A stretch of DNA of 64,000 nucleotides from Devosia sp. SD17-2 (GCF_029201565.1 NZ_CP104002.1:248001-312000); one strand, 5' to 3'. Positions 9,003 through 17,665 are shown, numbered from the stretch's first letter. The notes: generated from the letters alone by a model not told the origin. Numbers and translations: made by a program.

Positions 9003-9847
9003 ACTATCGCCACGCCTTTCACGCCGGCAATTTTGCCGACGTGGTCAAGCACACCATTCTCACCCGCATCCTTGCCTATCTCATGCGCAAGGACGCGCCG
9101 TTCCGCGTCATCGACACCCATGCCGGGGTCGGCCTTTATGATCTCTATGGGGATCAGGCTGAGCGCACCGGCGAGTGGCAGGACGGTATTTTGCGGCTGG
9201 TCGAAAGCGATCTTGCGCCCAACGTTTCAGAACTTCTCTCGCCCTATCTCGAGGCCGTCCGCGCGCAGAACGAAGCGGATGAACTGCGCTATTATCCCGG
9301 CTCGCCCTTCATCACCCGGCACATGCTGCGCCAGCAGGATCGGTTGATGGCGCTGGAGCTGCATCCAAAGGATGTCGAGGCGCTGCGCGAGAATTTTGCC
9401 GGCGATTTCCAGACCCGCGTCACCCATCTCGACGCCTGGGCCGCCATGGGCACCCATCTGCCGCCCAAGGAAAAGCGCGGCCTCGTGCTGGTCGATCCGC
9501 CGTTCGAGGAGAAGGGCGAGTTTTCCCGCATGGTCCAGAGCCTCGAAAAGGCGCACAAGCGCTGGCCGGGCGGGATTTTTGCTTATTGGTATCCGATCAA
9601 GGACCCCGAGGACGTCGACGCTTATGTCGCCGCGCTTGAGGCCACGGGGATCCGAAAGATCCTCCGCATCGAGCTGACGATCCGCGCGCCGTCATTCCCG
9701 CCCCGCCTTCATGGCACCGGCATGATCGTCGTCAATCCGCCCTATGTGCTCGAAGAGGAAATGCGCACAGTGCTCCCCGTCCTCGCCGATGTACTGGCCG
9801 ACGAGGGCAGGGGACGCTGGAGCGTCGATTGGGTCGCGGGGGAGTAG
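8999..9847 (+). CDS. rlmJ: 23S rRNA (adenine2030-N6)-methyltransferase
   Basis: RlmJ methylates A2030 of 23S rRNA using S-adenosylmethionine. The 282-residue protein starts NYRHAFHAGNFADVVKH, the conserved RlmJ opening, and carries VIDTHAGVGLYDL for cofactor binding. The catalytic motif is DPPF rather than the more usual DPPY. I chose the GTG at 8999, which overlaps the lysE stop, because the conserved N-terminus begins exactly there. Longer in-frame starts would add unrelated sequence read out of the lysE gene. It converges with rlmN, leaving 21 bases between the stops. Confidence 0.92.
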   Translation: MNYRHAFHAGNFADVVKHTILTRILAYLMRKDAPFRVIDTHAGVGLYDLYGDQAERTGEWQDGILRLVESDLAPNVSELLSPYLEAVRAQNEADELRYYPGSPFITRHMLRQQDRLMALELHPKDVEALRENFAGDFQTRVTHLDAWAAMGTHLPPKEKRGLVLVDPPFEEKGEFSRMVQSLEKAHKRWPGGIFAYWYPIKDPEDVDAYVAALEATGIRKILRIELTIRAPSFPPRLHGTGMIVVNPPYVLEEEMRTVLPVLADVLADEGRGRWSVDWVAGE

Positions 9848-9858
9848 ACGGTTGAGGT

Positions 9859-9881
9859 GCTGACGCTTTTACAGCGTCAGC
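9859..9881. repeat. Perfect hairpin across the rlmN stop codon
   Basis: GCTGACGCT (9859-9867) pairs perfectly with AGCGTCAGC (9873-9881) around a five-base loop that contains most of the rlmN stop codon. No long T run follows on either strand, so it is not a classical terminator. It could still stop or separate the convergent transcripts of rlmJ and rlmN. Confidence 0.5.
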
Positions 9882-11077
9882 AGCGCATCGCGGTCCTTCT
9901 TGGTCAGCCGTTCGCTCTCGCTCTTGAGCTGGCCGCAGGCGGCAAAGATATCGCGGCCGCGCGGGGTGCGGACGGGCGATGCATAGCCGGCGCGATTGAC
10001 GATATCGGCAAAGCGCTCGATGCGGCTCGAGGGCGAGGTGCCGTAGTTCGAGCCAGGCCAGGGATTGAACGGGATGAGGTTGATCTTGGCCGGAATGCCC
10101 GCGAGCAGCCGCACCAGTTCCTTGGCTTCGGCGTCGCTGTCATTGATGCCGTCAAGCATCACATATTCAAAGGTGATGCGGCGCGCATTGGAGAGGCCCG
10201 GATAATTGCGGCACGCGTCCAGCAGATCCTTGATCGGCCACTTCTTGTTGATCGGAACCAGCACGTCGCGCAGATCGTCGCGCACCGCGTGCAGCGAGAT
10301 GGCGAGCATGACGTCGATTTCGCTGCCGGTGCGCTCGATGTAAGGCACGACGCCCGAGGTCGAGAGCGTGATGCGGCGCTTGGAGATCGACATGCCGTCG
10401 CCGGCCGAAGCGATAAGCAGCGCCTGCTTGACGTTCTCGAAATTGTAGAGCGGCTCGCCCATGCCCATCATCACGATATTGGTGATGGCGCGGCTTTCGC
10501 CGCCGGGCACAAGGCCGCCGTCATCGGGACGTGAACCACCGGGGAAATCGCCCAGGCGCTCGCGCGCCATCAGGATCTGCCCCAGCACTTCACCGGCGGT
10601 GAGGTTGCGGACGAGCTTTTGCGTGCCGGTGTGGCAGAACGAGCAGGTCAGCGTGCAGCCCACCTGCGAGGACACGCAAAGCGTGCCGCGATCGCTTTCG
10701 GGGATATAGACGGTTTCCACCTCGACGGCCGGCATGTTCGGGTTCTGCGGATCGCGGAAGCGGAACAGCCATTTGCGGGTGCCGTCGGAGGATACCTGTT
10801 CGGAGACGATTTCCGGGCGGTCGAGCACAAAAGTGTCGGCCAGCTTCTGGCGCACCGGCTTGGCCACATTGGTCATGCGGTCAAAATCGGTGACACCGTT
10901 CACATAGAGCCAGTTCCAGAGCTGGTTGGCGCGCATGCGGCCTTCCTTCTCGGAAACCACGTCATGGCTGGTCAAGGTCTCCGCGAGCTGCTGCTTGGAG
11001 AGGCCGATCAGGGACGGCCGGCTGGCCACGGCTGGCCGGATAGCGGTCGAATGGTCGAGGTTCAGCGCAATGCTCAT
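9869..11077 (-). CDS. rlmN: Dual-specificity 23S rRNA/tRNA (adenine-C2) methyltransferase RlmN
   Basis: RlmN is a radical SAM enzyme that methylates A2503 of 23S rRNA and A37 of some tRNAs. The 402-residue protein shows the iron-sulfur cluster cysteines at 141, 145 and 148 (CTLTCSFC). It also has the two mechanistic cysteines at 134 (TLCVSSQ) and 381 (FAACGQL), the latter being the methyl-carrying position in the E. coli enzyme. The N-terminal 100 residues hold the RNA-binding helical domain. The stop codon lies inside a perfect hairpin at 9859-9881. All key residues are present, so it should be active. Confidence 0.96.
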   Translation of the reverse strand: MSIALNLDHSTAIRPAVASRPSLIGLSKQQLAETLTSHDVVSEKEGRMRANQLWNWLYVNGVTDFDRMTNVAKPVRQKLADTFVLDRPEIVSEQVSSDGTRKWLFRFRDPQNPNMPAVEVETVYIPESDRGTLCVSSQVGCTLTCSFCHTGTQKLVRNLTAGEVLGQILMARERLGDFPGGSRPDDGGLVPGGESRAITNIVMMGMGEPLYNFENVKQALLIASAGDGMSISKRRITLSTSGVVPYIERTGSEIDVMLAISLHAVRDDLRDVLVPINKKWPIKDLLDACRNYPGLSNARRITFEYVMLDGINDSDAEAKELVRLLAGIPAKINLIPFNPWPGSNYGTSPSSRIERFADIVNRAGYASPVRTPRGRDIFAACGQLKSESERLTKKDRDALLTL

Positions 11078-11213
11078 GGCAGGCCAAGTGTGTCCGGAAA
11101 TGCGGGAAGTGGGCGGCCAATAGCATATGGTGAGGCAAAGCGCAAAATAACACCGTCGGGAAGGTGCCTTGCGTCAGCCGCAGGAGAGCCGCCGGCGGGG
11201 GTGCCGCCGCGTG

Positions 11214-11720
11214 TCAGCACTCGGCGCCGATGGCCTGCTGTGCTGCGGTGGCGCCGGAAAGCGAATAGTTCTGCACGATGGTCGTGCCATTGGCATCGGT
11301 GCCGGTGACGCTCATTGAGGAGCCGGCACGGATGGCGGCGGCGAGGTTTGCGGCCTGGGCGCTGTCATCGAGCCAGGCGGCATCGCCTTGCGTGAACAGG
11401 GTAAAACCCTGTCCGCCGATGTTGACGCTGGCGCGCGAGCCGGTCTGGAAAGTATAGCCAGCGACCACGTTGAACTCATTGACCACGTCTTCGCCCGGGC
11501 GATTGGTGACGTAGAGATAGGCCTGGCCGGCACCGGCCGGTGTCGGCTCGGTGGACTTCGGCTTGGTCATGGCAAAGCAGACCGTGCTGGCGCCATCGTC
11601 AGCGGCATAGCTCGACCAGTCGCGGAAATCGCCGAGCACCCGCGCCGACTGCGCCTGGGCCGGAACGGTCACGGCAATCACCAGGGCGAGGGCGAGGAAA
11701 GGCTTGGACGAAATCATCAT
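11214..11720 (-). CDS. Secreted IalB family (invasion-associated locus B) protein, copy 1
   Basis: This 168-residue protein starts with a signal peptide (hydrophobic run LALALVIAVTVPAQAQS) and then shows the IalB fold. Typical features are a DWSSY-type opening, one cysteine in VCFAMTKP, the segment VTNRPGEDVVNE and the ending SLSGATAAQQAI with a final cysteine. IalB of Bartonella affects red cell invasion. In free-living relatives the family is common and its role unknown. I start at the ATG at 11720; an upstream in-frame start at 11804 would put a charged tail before the signal peptide. It lies 84 bases after a second copy in the same direction. Confidence 0.82.
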   Translation of the reverse strand: MMISSKPFLALALVIAVTVPAQAQSARVLGDFRDWSSYAADDGASTVCFAMTKPKSTEPTPAGAGQAYLYVTNRPGEDVVNEFNVVAGYTFQTGSRASVNIGGQGFTLFTQGDAAWLDDSAQAANLAAAIRAGSSMSVTGTDANGTTIVQNYSLSGATAAQQAIGAEC

Positions 11721-11804
11721 AAGGTCGGGCTCTTGAGGTCGGACGCGGGCTTTTCGGCCCGGCGCCCAGTTATGGCGGTTCCGGGCCGAGGGGCAAGCCC
11801 CCAA

Positions 11805-12326
11805 TTACTTGCAGGCGGCGTCGATGGCGTTCATCGCGGCGGTGGCGCCGGAGAGCGAATAGGTATCGATCGTGTTTGTGCCGCGCTGGCTGGTGCCGCG
11901 GACAAGCATCTGGCTGCCGGCCTTGAAGGCAGCGACGAACCCGGACTCGTCGCCGGTCGAGGCCAGCCAGCCGGCGGAGCCTTCGGTGACCATCGGGTAG
12001 GACTTGCCGTCAATGGCGGCGCTGGCGTTGGCAGCGCTGGAGTTGAACGGATAACCGATCAGCGTCTGCACTTCGTTTTTGGTCCCCAGGCCCTTGCGGT
12101 GGATGATCATGAAGTGGATCGGATCGCGATTGGCGCCTGCGGGTTCGGACTTCTGCGGCTGCGCCGAGATGTAGCACATGACGCCGCTGGCATCCGTGGC
12201 CTGCCAGGCCGTCCATGCATTGAACGTTCCCAGTTCGGTTGCCTGCTGTGCCTGTACGGCAGGTGCAAAGCTGATGGCCGCTGCCATCGCGATCCCGATT
12301 GCGAGGCCACCGGTCTTGTTCATCAT
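11805..12326 (-). CDS. Secreted IalB family protein, copy 2
   Basis: This is a 173-residue paralogue of the gene just downstream, with the same signal peptide plan (residues 1-27, ending VQAQQ). It shares the conserved cysteine in VMCYISAQPQKSEP, the central HFMIIHRKG segment and the terminal SLSGATAAMNAIDAACK. Both copies keep two cysteines, one near residue 50 and one at the C-terminus, which could form a disulfide in the periplasm. The ATG at 12326 is about ten bases after AGAGGA. A TTG at 12332 is the only alternative. The two genes probably form a small operon. Confidence 0.82.
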   Translation of the reverse strand: MMNKTGGLAIGIAMAAAISFAPAVQAQQATELGTFNAWTAWQATDASGVMCYISAQPQKSEPAGANRDPIHFMIIHRKGLGTKNEVQTLIGYPFNSSAANASAAIDGKSYPMVTEGSAGWLASTGDESGFVAAFKAGSQMLVRGTSQRGTNTIDTYSLSGATAAMNAIDAACK

Positions 12327-12539
12327 TGCCAATTCATCCTCTTGTAAAGCTGACCGTCCGCGGAGTGCTTTCCGCTCAAGATGGCGCGGACATGGTTACC
12401 AAGCCGTCAAATCCCGCAAAATTGGCGGCTTTTGCGTCAAATGCGCGGGAAAGGCGGCGGCAATTTGACACCAACCCTGCCTGATGGCCCGGTTTGCCGT
12501 GATAGGGTTAAAACCGCCCTAACACTTGGGTGATCTGGG

Positions 12540-13079
12540 TCATGCTGCCAGTGGATAGGCATGCTCGACGACATAGGGGCCCCCGCCCACACCGTCCTTG
12601 CTGGAAAAGAGCGCGAAGCGCGATACCGCAAATGTGATCGGCTCGAAGCGCCCGGCGTCGGCAATGAAGCGGGCGACCTCCGCAGCGCTTGTCCCCCTCA
12701 GATGGGCAAGGGTGACATGCGGCACGAACTTGCGCCCCTCAGGCGGCAGGCCTGCCCGCTGCACCATGCGTTCATGCGCCGATTGCAGCCGGGCGAGGGC
12801 CTCATTGGGCTCGATGCCTGCGTAAAGCGCCCGGGGGCGGTCGCCGCCAAAAATTCCGAGATGCGTCAGCCGCACCGAAAAGCGCAGGGTGTTCGACAGG
12901 AGATCGAGATTGTCCGCCACGTCATCGGCCTGGTTGCGGTCGACATCACCGATAAAGCGCAGGGTGACGTGGTAATTTTCGGGATCGACCCATCGCGCCC
13001 CGGTCAACCCGCCGCGCTTGAGCGACAGCGCAAAACCGGTGTCGGGTGGAATCTCGAGGCCTGTGAAGAGCCGGGGCAT
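12540..13079 (-). CDS. thpR: RNA 2',3'-cyclic phosphodiesterase
   Basis: This 179-residue protein of the 2H phosphoesterase superfamily hydrolyses RNA 2',3'-cyclic phosphates. The two catalytic motifs are clear: H37-V-T39 in NYHVTLRFIGD and H121-V-T123 in FVPHVTLAHLRG. It begins MPRLFTGLEIPP, the usual opening of the group formerly called LigT. It sits alone on the minus strand between the IalB pair and the divergent Bax-inhibitor gene. Confidence 0.93.
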   Translation of the reverse strand: MPRLFTGLEIPPDTGFALSLKRGGLTGARWVDPENYHVTLRFIGDVDRNQADDVADNLDLLSNTLRFSVRLTHLGIFGGDRPRALYAGIEPNEALARLQSAHERMVQRAGLPPEGRKFVPHVTLAHLRGTSAAEVARFIADAGRFEPITFAVSRFALFSSKDGVGGGPYVVEHAYPLAA

Positions 13080-13278
13080 GGCAAGATCTCCCTGGCGGAA
13101 GGCAGGAACGGTTCATGGACCCTAACATAATCGCGCCAATCGGCCAGCCCGGCTGGCGGATTGTTCCATTTTGCCTTGTATCTCAAGGCTTCCGTCTCCA
13201 TATTTGCGCACAAGTGGCAACGCCAATTGCCCCCGGCGGTGACAAGACCGCAGTCTTCCAAGGGAAAGGAAACCGACA

Positions 13279-14004
13279 ATGGCTGAATATGACCGTCAGA
13301 CCCTCAATGCGCGGGCCGGCTCGGCCGTAGCCATCGACGAGGGCCTGCGCAGCTACATGCTGCGAGTCTACAATTACATGGGCCTGGGCCTCGTGGTTAC
13401 CGGGCTCGTCGCCTACTTCACCAGCCAGTGGGCCATGTCCAGCCCGGCCAATGCCGAGCTGCTCTATGCCAGCCCGCTGGCCTGGGTTCTCATGCTGTCG
13501 CCGCTGGCCTTCGTGCTGGTGCTGAGCTTCGGCATCAACAAGCTGTCCGTCCCGGCGGCGCAGGCGGTCTTCTGGGCGTTCGCGGCCGTCATGGGCGTGT
13601 CGCTCTCGTCGATCTTCCTCGTCTATACCGGCGCCTCTATCGCCAAGGTGTTCTTCATCACCGCCGCCACCTTCGGCGCGATGAGCCTTTACGGCTACAC
13701 CACCAAGCGCGACCTGACCGGCATGGGTAACTTCCTGATGATGGGCCTGATCGGCATCATCATTGCCTCGATCGTGAACATCTTCATGCAGTCCAGCATG
13801 ATGGATTTCATCATCTCGGTGGTTGGCGTCCTGATCTTTACCGGTCTGACCGCCTATGACACCCAGAAGATCAAGGAAAGCTACTCGGCCTCCTATGGCG
13901 CCGACGTCATGGCCAAGAACGCCATCATGGGCGCGCTGAGCCTCTACATGGACTTCATCAACCTGTTCATGATGCTCCTGCGCCTCTTCGGCAACCGCGA
14001 GTAG
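13279..14004 (+). CDS. Bax inhibitor-1/YccA family membrane protein
   Basis: The 241-residue protein has seven hydrophobic segments and belongs to the Bax inhibitor-1 family. The C-terminal part with GLTAYDTQKIKESY and the aspartates there is characteristic. Structural work on a bacterial member showed a pH-sensitive calcium leak. In bacteria the physiological role is still unclear. The ATG is preceded by AAAGGAA at the right distance. A strong terminator follows at 14056-14089, so it is a single-gene unit. Confidence 0.92.
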   Translation: MAEYDRQTLNARAGSAVAIDEGLRSYMLRVYNYMGLGLVVTGLVAYFTSQWAMSSPANAELLYASPLAWVLMLSPLAFVLVLSFGINKLSVPAAQAVFWAFAAVMGVSLSSIFLVYTGASIAKVFFITAATFGAMSLYGYTTKRDLTGMGNFLMMGLIGIIIASIVNIFMQSSMMDFIISVVGVLIFTGLTAYDTQKIKESYSASYGADVMAKNAIMGALSLYMDFINLFMMLLRLFGNRE

Positions 14005-14055
14005 CAGCACCAGCGCTAATGGTCTGATCAAACAATTTGGTTGGACGAAATTCGG

Positions 14056-14089
14056 GACCGCAGCTTACAAGGGCTGCGGTCCTTTTTTT
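14056..14089 (+). terminator. Rho-independent terminator after the Bax-inhibitor gene
   Basis: GACCGCAGC (14056-14064) pairs perfectly with GCTGCGGTC (14073-14081), followed by C and seven T. Confidence 0.92.
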
Positions 14090-14100
14090 GGTTTACTGTC

Positions 14101-14598
14101 ATGTCCGACACCGTCCTGCGTCCCTTCGCCTGGTCAGATATTCCCGCCATCACGCGCATCTACCGGCACTATGTCGATCACACCGCCATCACCTTCGACA
14201 CCGAGGCGCCGGACGAAACCGCCATCGCCGAAAAATATGCAGCGCTGGCACGGCTGGGCCACCCGTTGATCATCGCCGAGCGCGCCGGGCAGGTGGTTGG
14301 CTATGCCTATGCGAGCTTTTATCGCCCCCGCGCCGCCTATCGCTTCACCTGCGAGGACTCGATCTATCTCGACCCCAACGAGACCGGGAAGGGTCTGGGC
14401 CGCGTCATGCTCACAGAGCTGCTCGCCCAGTCGAAGGCCTTTGGCTTCAAGCAGATGTTGGCAGTGATCACTGCGGACACCGCCAATTCGATCGCCATCC
14501 ACGAAAAATTCGGCTTCGAGCGCGTCGGCTACTACAAGGCCGTTGGCTACAAGTTCGACCGTTGGCACGATATCGTTCACCTGCAGATGGCGCTCTGA
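14101..14598 (+). CDS. GNAT acetyltransferase, phosphinothricin/methionine-sulfoximine type
   Basis: The 165-residue protein matches the GNAT group that includes phosphinothricin acetyltransferase and MnaT. It has TAITFDTEAPD near the start, SIYLDPNETGKGLGRVML for acetyl-CoA binding (about residues 88-106) and NSIAIHEKFGFERVGYYKAVGYKF at the end. The usual reaction is N-acetylation of small amino acid analogues. I start at the ATG at 14101, twelve bases after the terminator of the gene before it. An upstream in-frame ATG at 14041 would begin before that terminator hairpin. Confidence 0.88.
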   Translation: MSDTVLRPFAWSDIPAITRIYRHYVDHTAITFDTEAPDETAIAEKYAALARLGHPLIIAERAGQVVGYAYASFYRPRAAYRFTCEDSIYLDPNETGKGLGRVMLTELLAQSKAFGFKQMLAVITADTANSIAIHEKFGFERVGYYKAVGYKFDRWHDIVHLQMAL

Positions 14599-14614
14599 GG
14601 GGGGAAGCTTCCGG

Positions 14615-15136
14615 GTGCTCGGGCTGGCCCACGATCGCAATATTATGGTGCCATATGACCCCGGCTGGGCCGATGCCTTCGCGGTGGAGTGCGAACGCCT
14701 CAACCGCGCGCTGGGAGGTCTTGCCGTTGCGATAGAGCATTATGGCTCGACCGCCGTGCCGGGGCTCAGCGCCAAGCCTATCCTCGACATTCTCGTGGGT
14801 GTGCGCCGGCTGGAGGACTGGCAGCGCTGCCATGGTCCGCTCCTTGCCCTCGGATACGACTATGCGGCGCATGCGGGCGTAGAAGGCCACCATATCTTCG
14901 GACGGGGCCGCGATCTCTCTGAGCGCACCCATCTCGTCCATGTGGTTGTCCATGGCGGCGAGAGCTGGACGTCCAATCTGGCGTTTCGCGATGCCCTGCG
15001 TGCTGATGAAGATCGGCGTCAGCGCTATAGCGCTGTCAAAACCGCCGCCATGGCCCAGGCGCCGGAAAGCCGCGCCGACTACAACCGCCTCAAGGCTGGG
15101 GCGATCGCCGCGTTCAAGGCCGAACTTCTGCCGTGA
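14615..15136 (+). CDS. GrpB/UPF0157 family nucleotidyltransferase-like protein
   Basis: This 173-residue protein has the GrpB signature: VPYDPGWADAF, then HYGSTAVPGLSAKPILDILVGV with the paired acidic residues typical of the nucleotidyltransferase fold, and the late segment FRDALRADE. No substrate is known for the family. I chose the GTG at 14615 because AGGGGGG lies about ten bases upstream and family members begin a few residues before the VPYDP segment. The ATG at 14645 is an alternative. Its end overlaps by 23 bases with the convergent acetyltransferase gene on the other strand. Confidence 0.85.
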   Translation: MLGLAHDRNIMVPYDPGWADAFAVECERLNRALGGLAVAIEHYGSTAVPGLSAKPILDILVGVRRLEDWQRCHGPLLALGYDYAAHAGVEGHHIFGRGRDLSERTHLVHVVVHGGESWTSNLAFRDALRADEDRRQRYSAVKTAAMAQAPESRADYNRLKAGAIAAFKAELLP

Positions 15137-15599
15137 ATAATTTCCGCATCGGGAACCCGTTGACCCGCCGGCCTTCTGCCTGGGGGCCATCCCCAATCCA
15201 GCCCGCGCGCCGATAAAACTCAATTGCGGTGGCCGTCGCTTCGAGCCGACCTTCCCTGTGTCCAAGCGTCAGAAGTTCGCTCTCGAGGCGGGAGAGCAGT
15301 GCCTTGCTCACGCCGGTATAGCGGGCTTCCGGCGACACATAGTTGAGCGTGACCATGCCCGTGCGGCTGATCGCACCGACACCGACAATCCCGCCCTGCC
15401 GCTCGGCGACATAGGCCTGAGTGTCAGGGCTGGCGAGCATGGCGCCGACGCCGTGCGGGGTCTTGTTCGCGGTCCAGGCTGCAATGGCGCCAGGGTCGTT
15501 GCCGTGGTCGGCGGCGCAGAGTTCGGTGATGGAGGCCGTCAGGACGTCGCTCATGGCAGCCGCGTCCGCGGCGCGCGCGGGCCGGACGAGGATGCTCAC
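15114..15599 (-). CDS. GNAT family N-acetyltransferase
   Basis: This 161-residue GNAT enzyme has AYVAERQGGIVGVGAI, the acetyl-CoA loop region LNYVSPEARYTGVSKALLSRLE and the terminal ATAIEFYRRAGW. The substrate is unknown. The start is the GTG at 15599, whose GTGA overlaps the stop of the upstream DUF2794 gene, indicating translational coupling. An open frame further upstream is only an out-of-frame reading of that gene. The 3' end overlaps the convergent GrpB gene. Confidence 0.88.
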   Translation of the reverse strand: MSILVRPARAADAAAMSDVLTASITELCAADHGNDPGAIAAWTANKTPHGVGAMLASPDTQAYVAERQGGIVGVGAISRTGMVTLNYVSPEARYTGVSKALLSRLESELLTLGHREGRLEATATAIEFYRRAGWIGDGPQAEGRRVNGFPMRKLFTAEVRP

Positions 15600-15982
15600 C
15601 CAACCACCACAAGGTCGGGATCGAGCACGCGCAGCACCTGGCCGAGGTCGTGGCCGCGCTTGAGAATGCGGCCCTCCTGGTTGGTCACCATGAATTGCCC
15701 CTGCCGATTGCGCAGCTTTGGGTTTTTCTCGACCACATAGAGCGGGCGTTCGGAGACGCGGGCATAAATCGAGAACATCGCCCGGTCCTTGAGGAAATCC
15801 ATGGCGTAATCGCGCCATTCTCCCCGACTGACCTTGCGGCCATAGACCGAAAGGATCTGCATCAGCTCTCGCCGGTCGAAGGCAACAATCGGTTGCGGCG
15901 GGCGGGACGGCTGGCTGGGCGCTTCGCCCACATGCACCAGGGACAGTCCGGAATTGCTATCGTTCGGCGGACGGCCCTGCAC
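15596..15982 (-). CDS. DUF2794 family protein
   Basis: This 128-residue protein belongs to a small alphaproteobacterial family of unknown function. Recognisable parts are FDRRELMQILSVYGRKVSRGEWRDYA, DFLKDRAMFSIYARVSERPLYVVEKNPKL and QGQFMVTNQEGRILKRGHDL. There is no signal peptide or membrane segment, so it is probably cytoplasmic. It is the first gene of a pair with the overlapping acetyltransferase. The upstream 260 bases hold the hairpin cluster described at 16097-16246. Confidence 0.85.
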   Translation of the reverse strand: MQGRPPNDSNSGLSLVHVGEAPSQPSRPPQPIVAFDRRELMQILSVYGRKVSRGEWRDYAMDFLKDRAMFSIYARVSERPLYVVEKNPKLRNRQGQFMVTNQEGRILKRGHDLGQVLRVLDPDLVVVG

Positions 15983-16096
15983 GCGCTTCTCCCCTGCCGG
16001 AAATGGTTATCCGGTCATGATCACTGCAATTGGCGGAGAAGGCAAGGCCGCGGAAAAAATCCCAATTCAGCCATGATTCGTCCCTCAAGACGCCCC

Positions 16097-16246
16097 AATG
16101 CTTGGACAGGATACAAGCATTGCCTCCAGAGGTTGGCAGCCGGGCCGATCGAGCCCCCAAACCATGAAGCCCGGCTGCCAGCCACTTTTTCTAGAGTTGA
16201 CCGAAGTCAGTCAGGCCCGTTCCTTCCTAAGGAGCGGGCGTTTTTT
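16097..16246 (+). ncRNA. Candidate structured small RNA with three hairpins
   Basis: Three strong hairpins lie in a row between two minus-strand genes. AATGCTTG/CAAGCATT (16097-16104 with 16114-16121) is followed by a perfect 12-base stem TGGCAGCCGGGC/GCCCGGCTGCCA (16134-16145 with 16169-16180) and TTTTT at 16186-16190. The third stem, GCCCGTTCC/GGAGCGGGC (16215-16223 with 16231-16239), is followed by six T. The T runs point to plus-strand transcription, yet no plus-strand gene ends here. I do not recognise a known RNA family, and no promoter could be assigned. Confidence 0.4.
16215..16246 (+). terminator. Terminator-like hairpin, plus strand
   Basis: GCCCGTTCC (16215-16223) pairs with GGAGCGGGC (16231-16239), one G-T pair, followed by TTTTTT at 16241-16246. 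The T run overlaps the stop codon of the minus-strand DUF1223 gene. Confidence 0.7.
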
Positions 16247-16982
16247 ATGGCTCGTAGGCCGAGGCGGCGAGGATGGCGCCGGGGAGGCCCTTGCTTTCCT
16301 GCTGCACCACGACCGCGAGCCCGGTGTTGCCGGCGCCCAGCATCTCGGCAAGCGGAAGCTTCATTTCGGCGCCGCTGCGCGCCTCCCACATCCCCAGGAT
16401 CTGCCGGCCGGTCACCACCTGCGTATAGACCATGGATTTTCCGGCATTGTCGCCGCGATCGATGCTGATCTCTGCCCGGTCGATATAGGTCACGAGCCAG
16501 ACGACAGCGTTGGGCAGCTCGGCGTCGGCCGGCACGGAAACCTTGAGCATGTCGCCATCGCGCTCGAGGGCGACGGACAGGGGCAGTGCGGCTTCCGCGA
16601 CAGCATCGTGGACTTCACCACGGCGCGACCCGACCACTGCCTTGGCGCCATTGACGACCATCTGCGGGGTATAGATGCGCGAGGACCCCCAGCTCTTGGC
16701 ATAGGCCCGCTGCCGGTCCGAGAAGGCTTCGTGCCCAAAAGTGTCTTCCCAGCCGATATAGTCCCAGTAGTCGACGTGATAGGCCAGCGCCACCACGTCG
16801 TCGCGCTCGGCGAGGCTGGTCAGCAGCGCATCGGCGGGCGGACAGGACACACAACCCTGGCTGGTAAACAGCTCGACGACGGCCCTGGCCCCGGTGCGGA
16901 GGGTTTCCGCATGGCTGGCAGAGGTCAGGGAAAGGCTGGCGACAAGGCCGAAAATAAGGCCAAACGACGGTCTGGAAAACAT
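16245..16982 (-). CDS. Secreted DUF1223 (thioredoxin-like) protein
   Basis: This 245-residue protein has a signal peptide (residues 1-25, ending SHAE) and then VVELFTSQGCVSCPPADALL, with a CxxC pair at C44 and C47. That is the mark of the DUF1223 family of thioredoxin-like exported proteins. Later segments (HVDYWDYIGWEDTF, YTPQMVVNG) are also typical. A periplasmic redox role is inferred from the CxxC only. I start at the ATG at 16982 because the signal peptide follows directly. An in-frame TTG at 17024 would add 14 residues. Confidence 0.87.
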   Translation of the reverse strand: MFSRPSFGLIFGLVASLSLTSASHAETLRTGARAVVELFTSQGCVSCPPADALLTSLAERDDVVALAYHVDYWDYIGWEDTFGHEAFSDRQRAYAKSWGSSRIYTPQMVVNGAKAVVGSRRGEVHDAVAEAALPLSVALERDGDMLKVSVPADAELPNAVVWLVTYIDRAEISIDRGDNAGKSMVYTQVVTGRQILGMWEARSGAEMKLPLAEMLGAGNTGLAVVVQQESKGLPGAILAASAYEP

Positions 16983-17048
16983 GGGCAAAGTTTTAAGCCG
17001 GGCGCTCGGCGCCTGCCTAGTCAAAATAGGGTGAGAGTTCGAACATTC

Positions 17049-17609
17049 TTATCGATAGAGGATCGCCGCCAGTCGGGCCAGTTCGATCCGCGCCTGTTCT
17101 GCCTCGACCACATGGCCCGAAACCACCACCTGAACCACAAGGGCGATGAAGACGTCCGCACAAAGATCGGGATCGAGGATCTGCATGGCGTCGAACCCCT
17201 TGGTGAGCGCTTCGCGCAGGCGCAGGAGCGCCGGATCGAGAATGTCATGACATTGTCCGTCGTCGCCATCGGTGGTGAGGAGGCGCAGAAGCGCCTTGTC
17301 GCGCAGGAGATAGGCCAACAGCGGCAGAACCGAATTGGATAGGCTCCCGGCGTCGCGTGCAAAGTCCGGTTCCTGCTCCAGCGCGGTTGTCGCTTCATCG
17401 AGTGCGCGGCCGAGGAACTGGGCGAGGATCGCGAGTTTTTCCGAAAAATGGGCGAGGACCGAGCCCTTGGCTATGCCGGCTGCGGCCGCGATTTCGGCAA
17501 TTGTGATCGCGTCGAAACTGCGGGTCTGCCAAAGCCGCTCGACCGCTGACAAAATTGTTGTCCGTGTCTGGAGGGAGCGAGGCTGGATGTTTTTGATGCG
17601 CTGGACCAT
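17049..17609 (-). CDS. TetR family repressor
   Basis: The 186-residue protein has a TetR-type N-terminal helix-turn-helix (RTTILSAVERLW, then ITIAEIAAAAGIAKGSVLAHFSEK, about residues 15-58) and a variable ligand-binding C-terminal part. It is divergent from a quinone oxidoreductase-like gene. The 85 bases between them contain two near-identical 14-base palindromes, so it very likely represses both itself and that gene. The inducer is unknown; a quinone or electrophile would fit the neighbour. Confidence 0.93.
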   Translation of the reverse strand: MVQRIKNIQPRSLQTRTTILSAVERLWQTRSFDAITIAEIAAAAGIAKGSVLAHFSEKLAILAQFLGRALDEATTALEQEPDFARDAGSLSNSVLPLLAYLLRDKALLRLLTTDGDDGQCHDILDPALLRLREALTKGFDAMQILDPDLCADVFIALVVQVVVSGHVVEAEQARIELARLAAILYR

Positions 17610-17627
17610 GCAGCAGTCATAACAAAA

Positions 17628-17641
17628 TTGACCAAGGTCAA
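17628..17641. promoter_or_regulatory. Putative TetR operator 1
   Basis: TTGACCAAGGTCAA is a perfect palindrome 19 bases before the tetR start. It shares both half-sites with the second palindrome, 38 bases away centre to centre. Confidence 0.7.
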
Positions 17642-17665
17642 AAAGTGTCCTAGAGCCGAATAATA

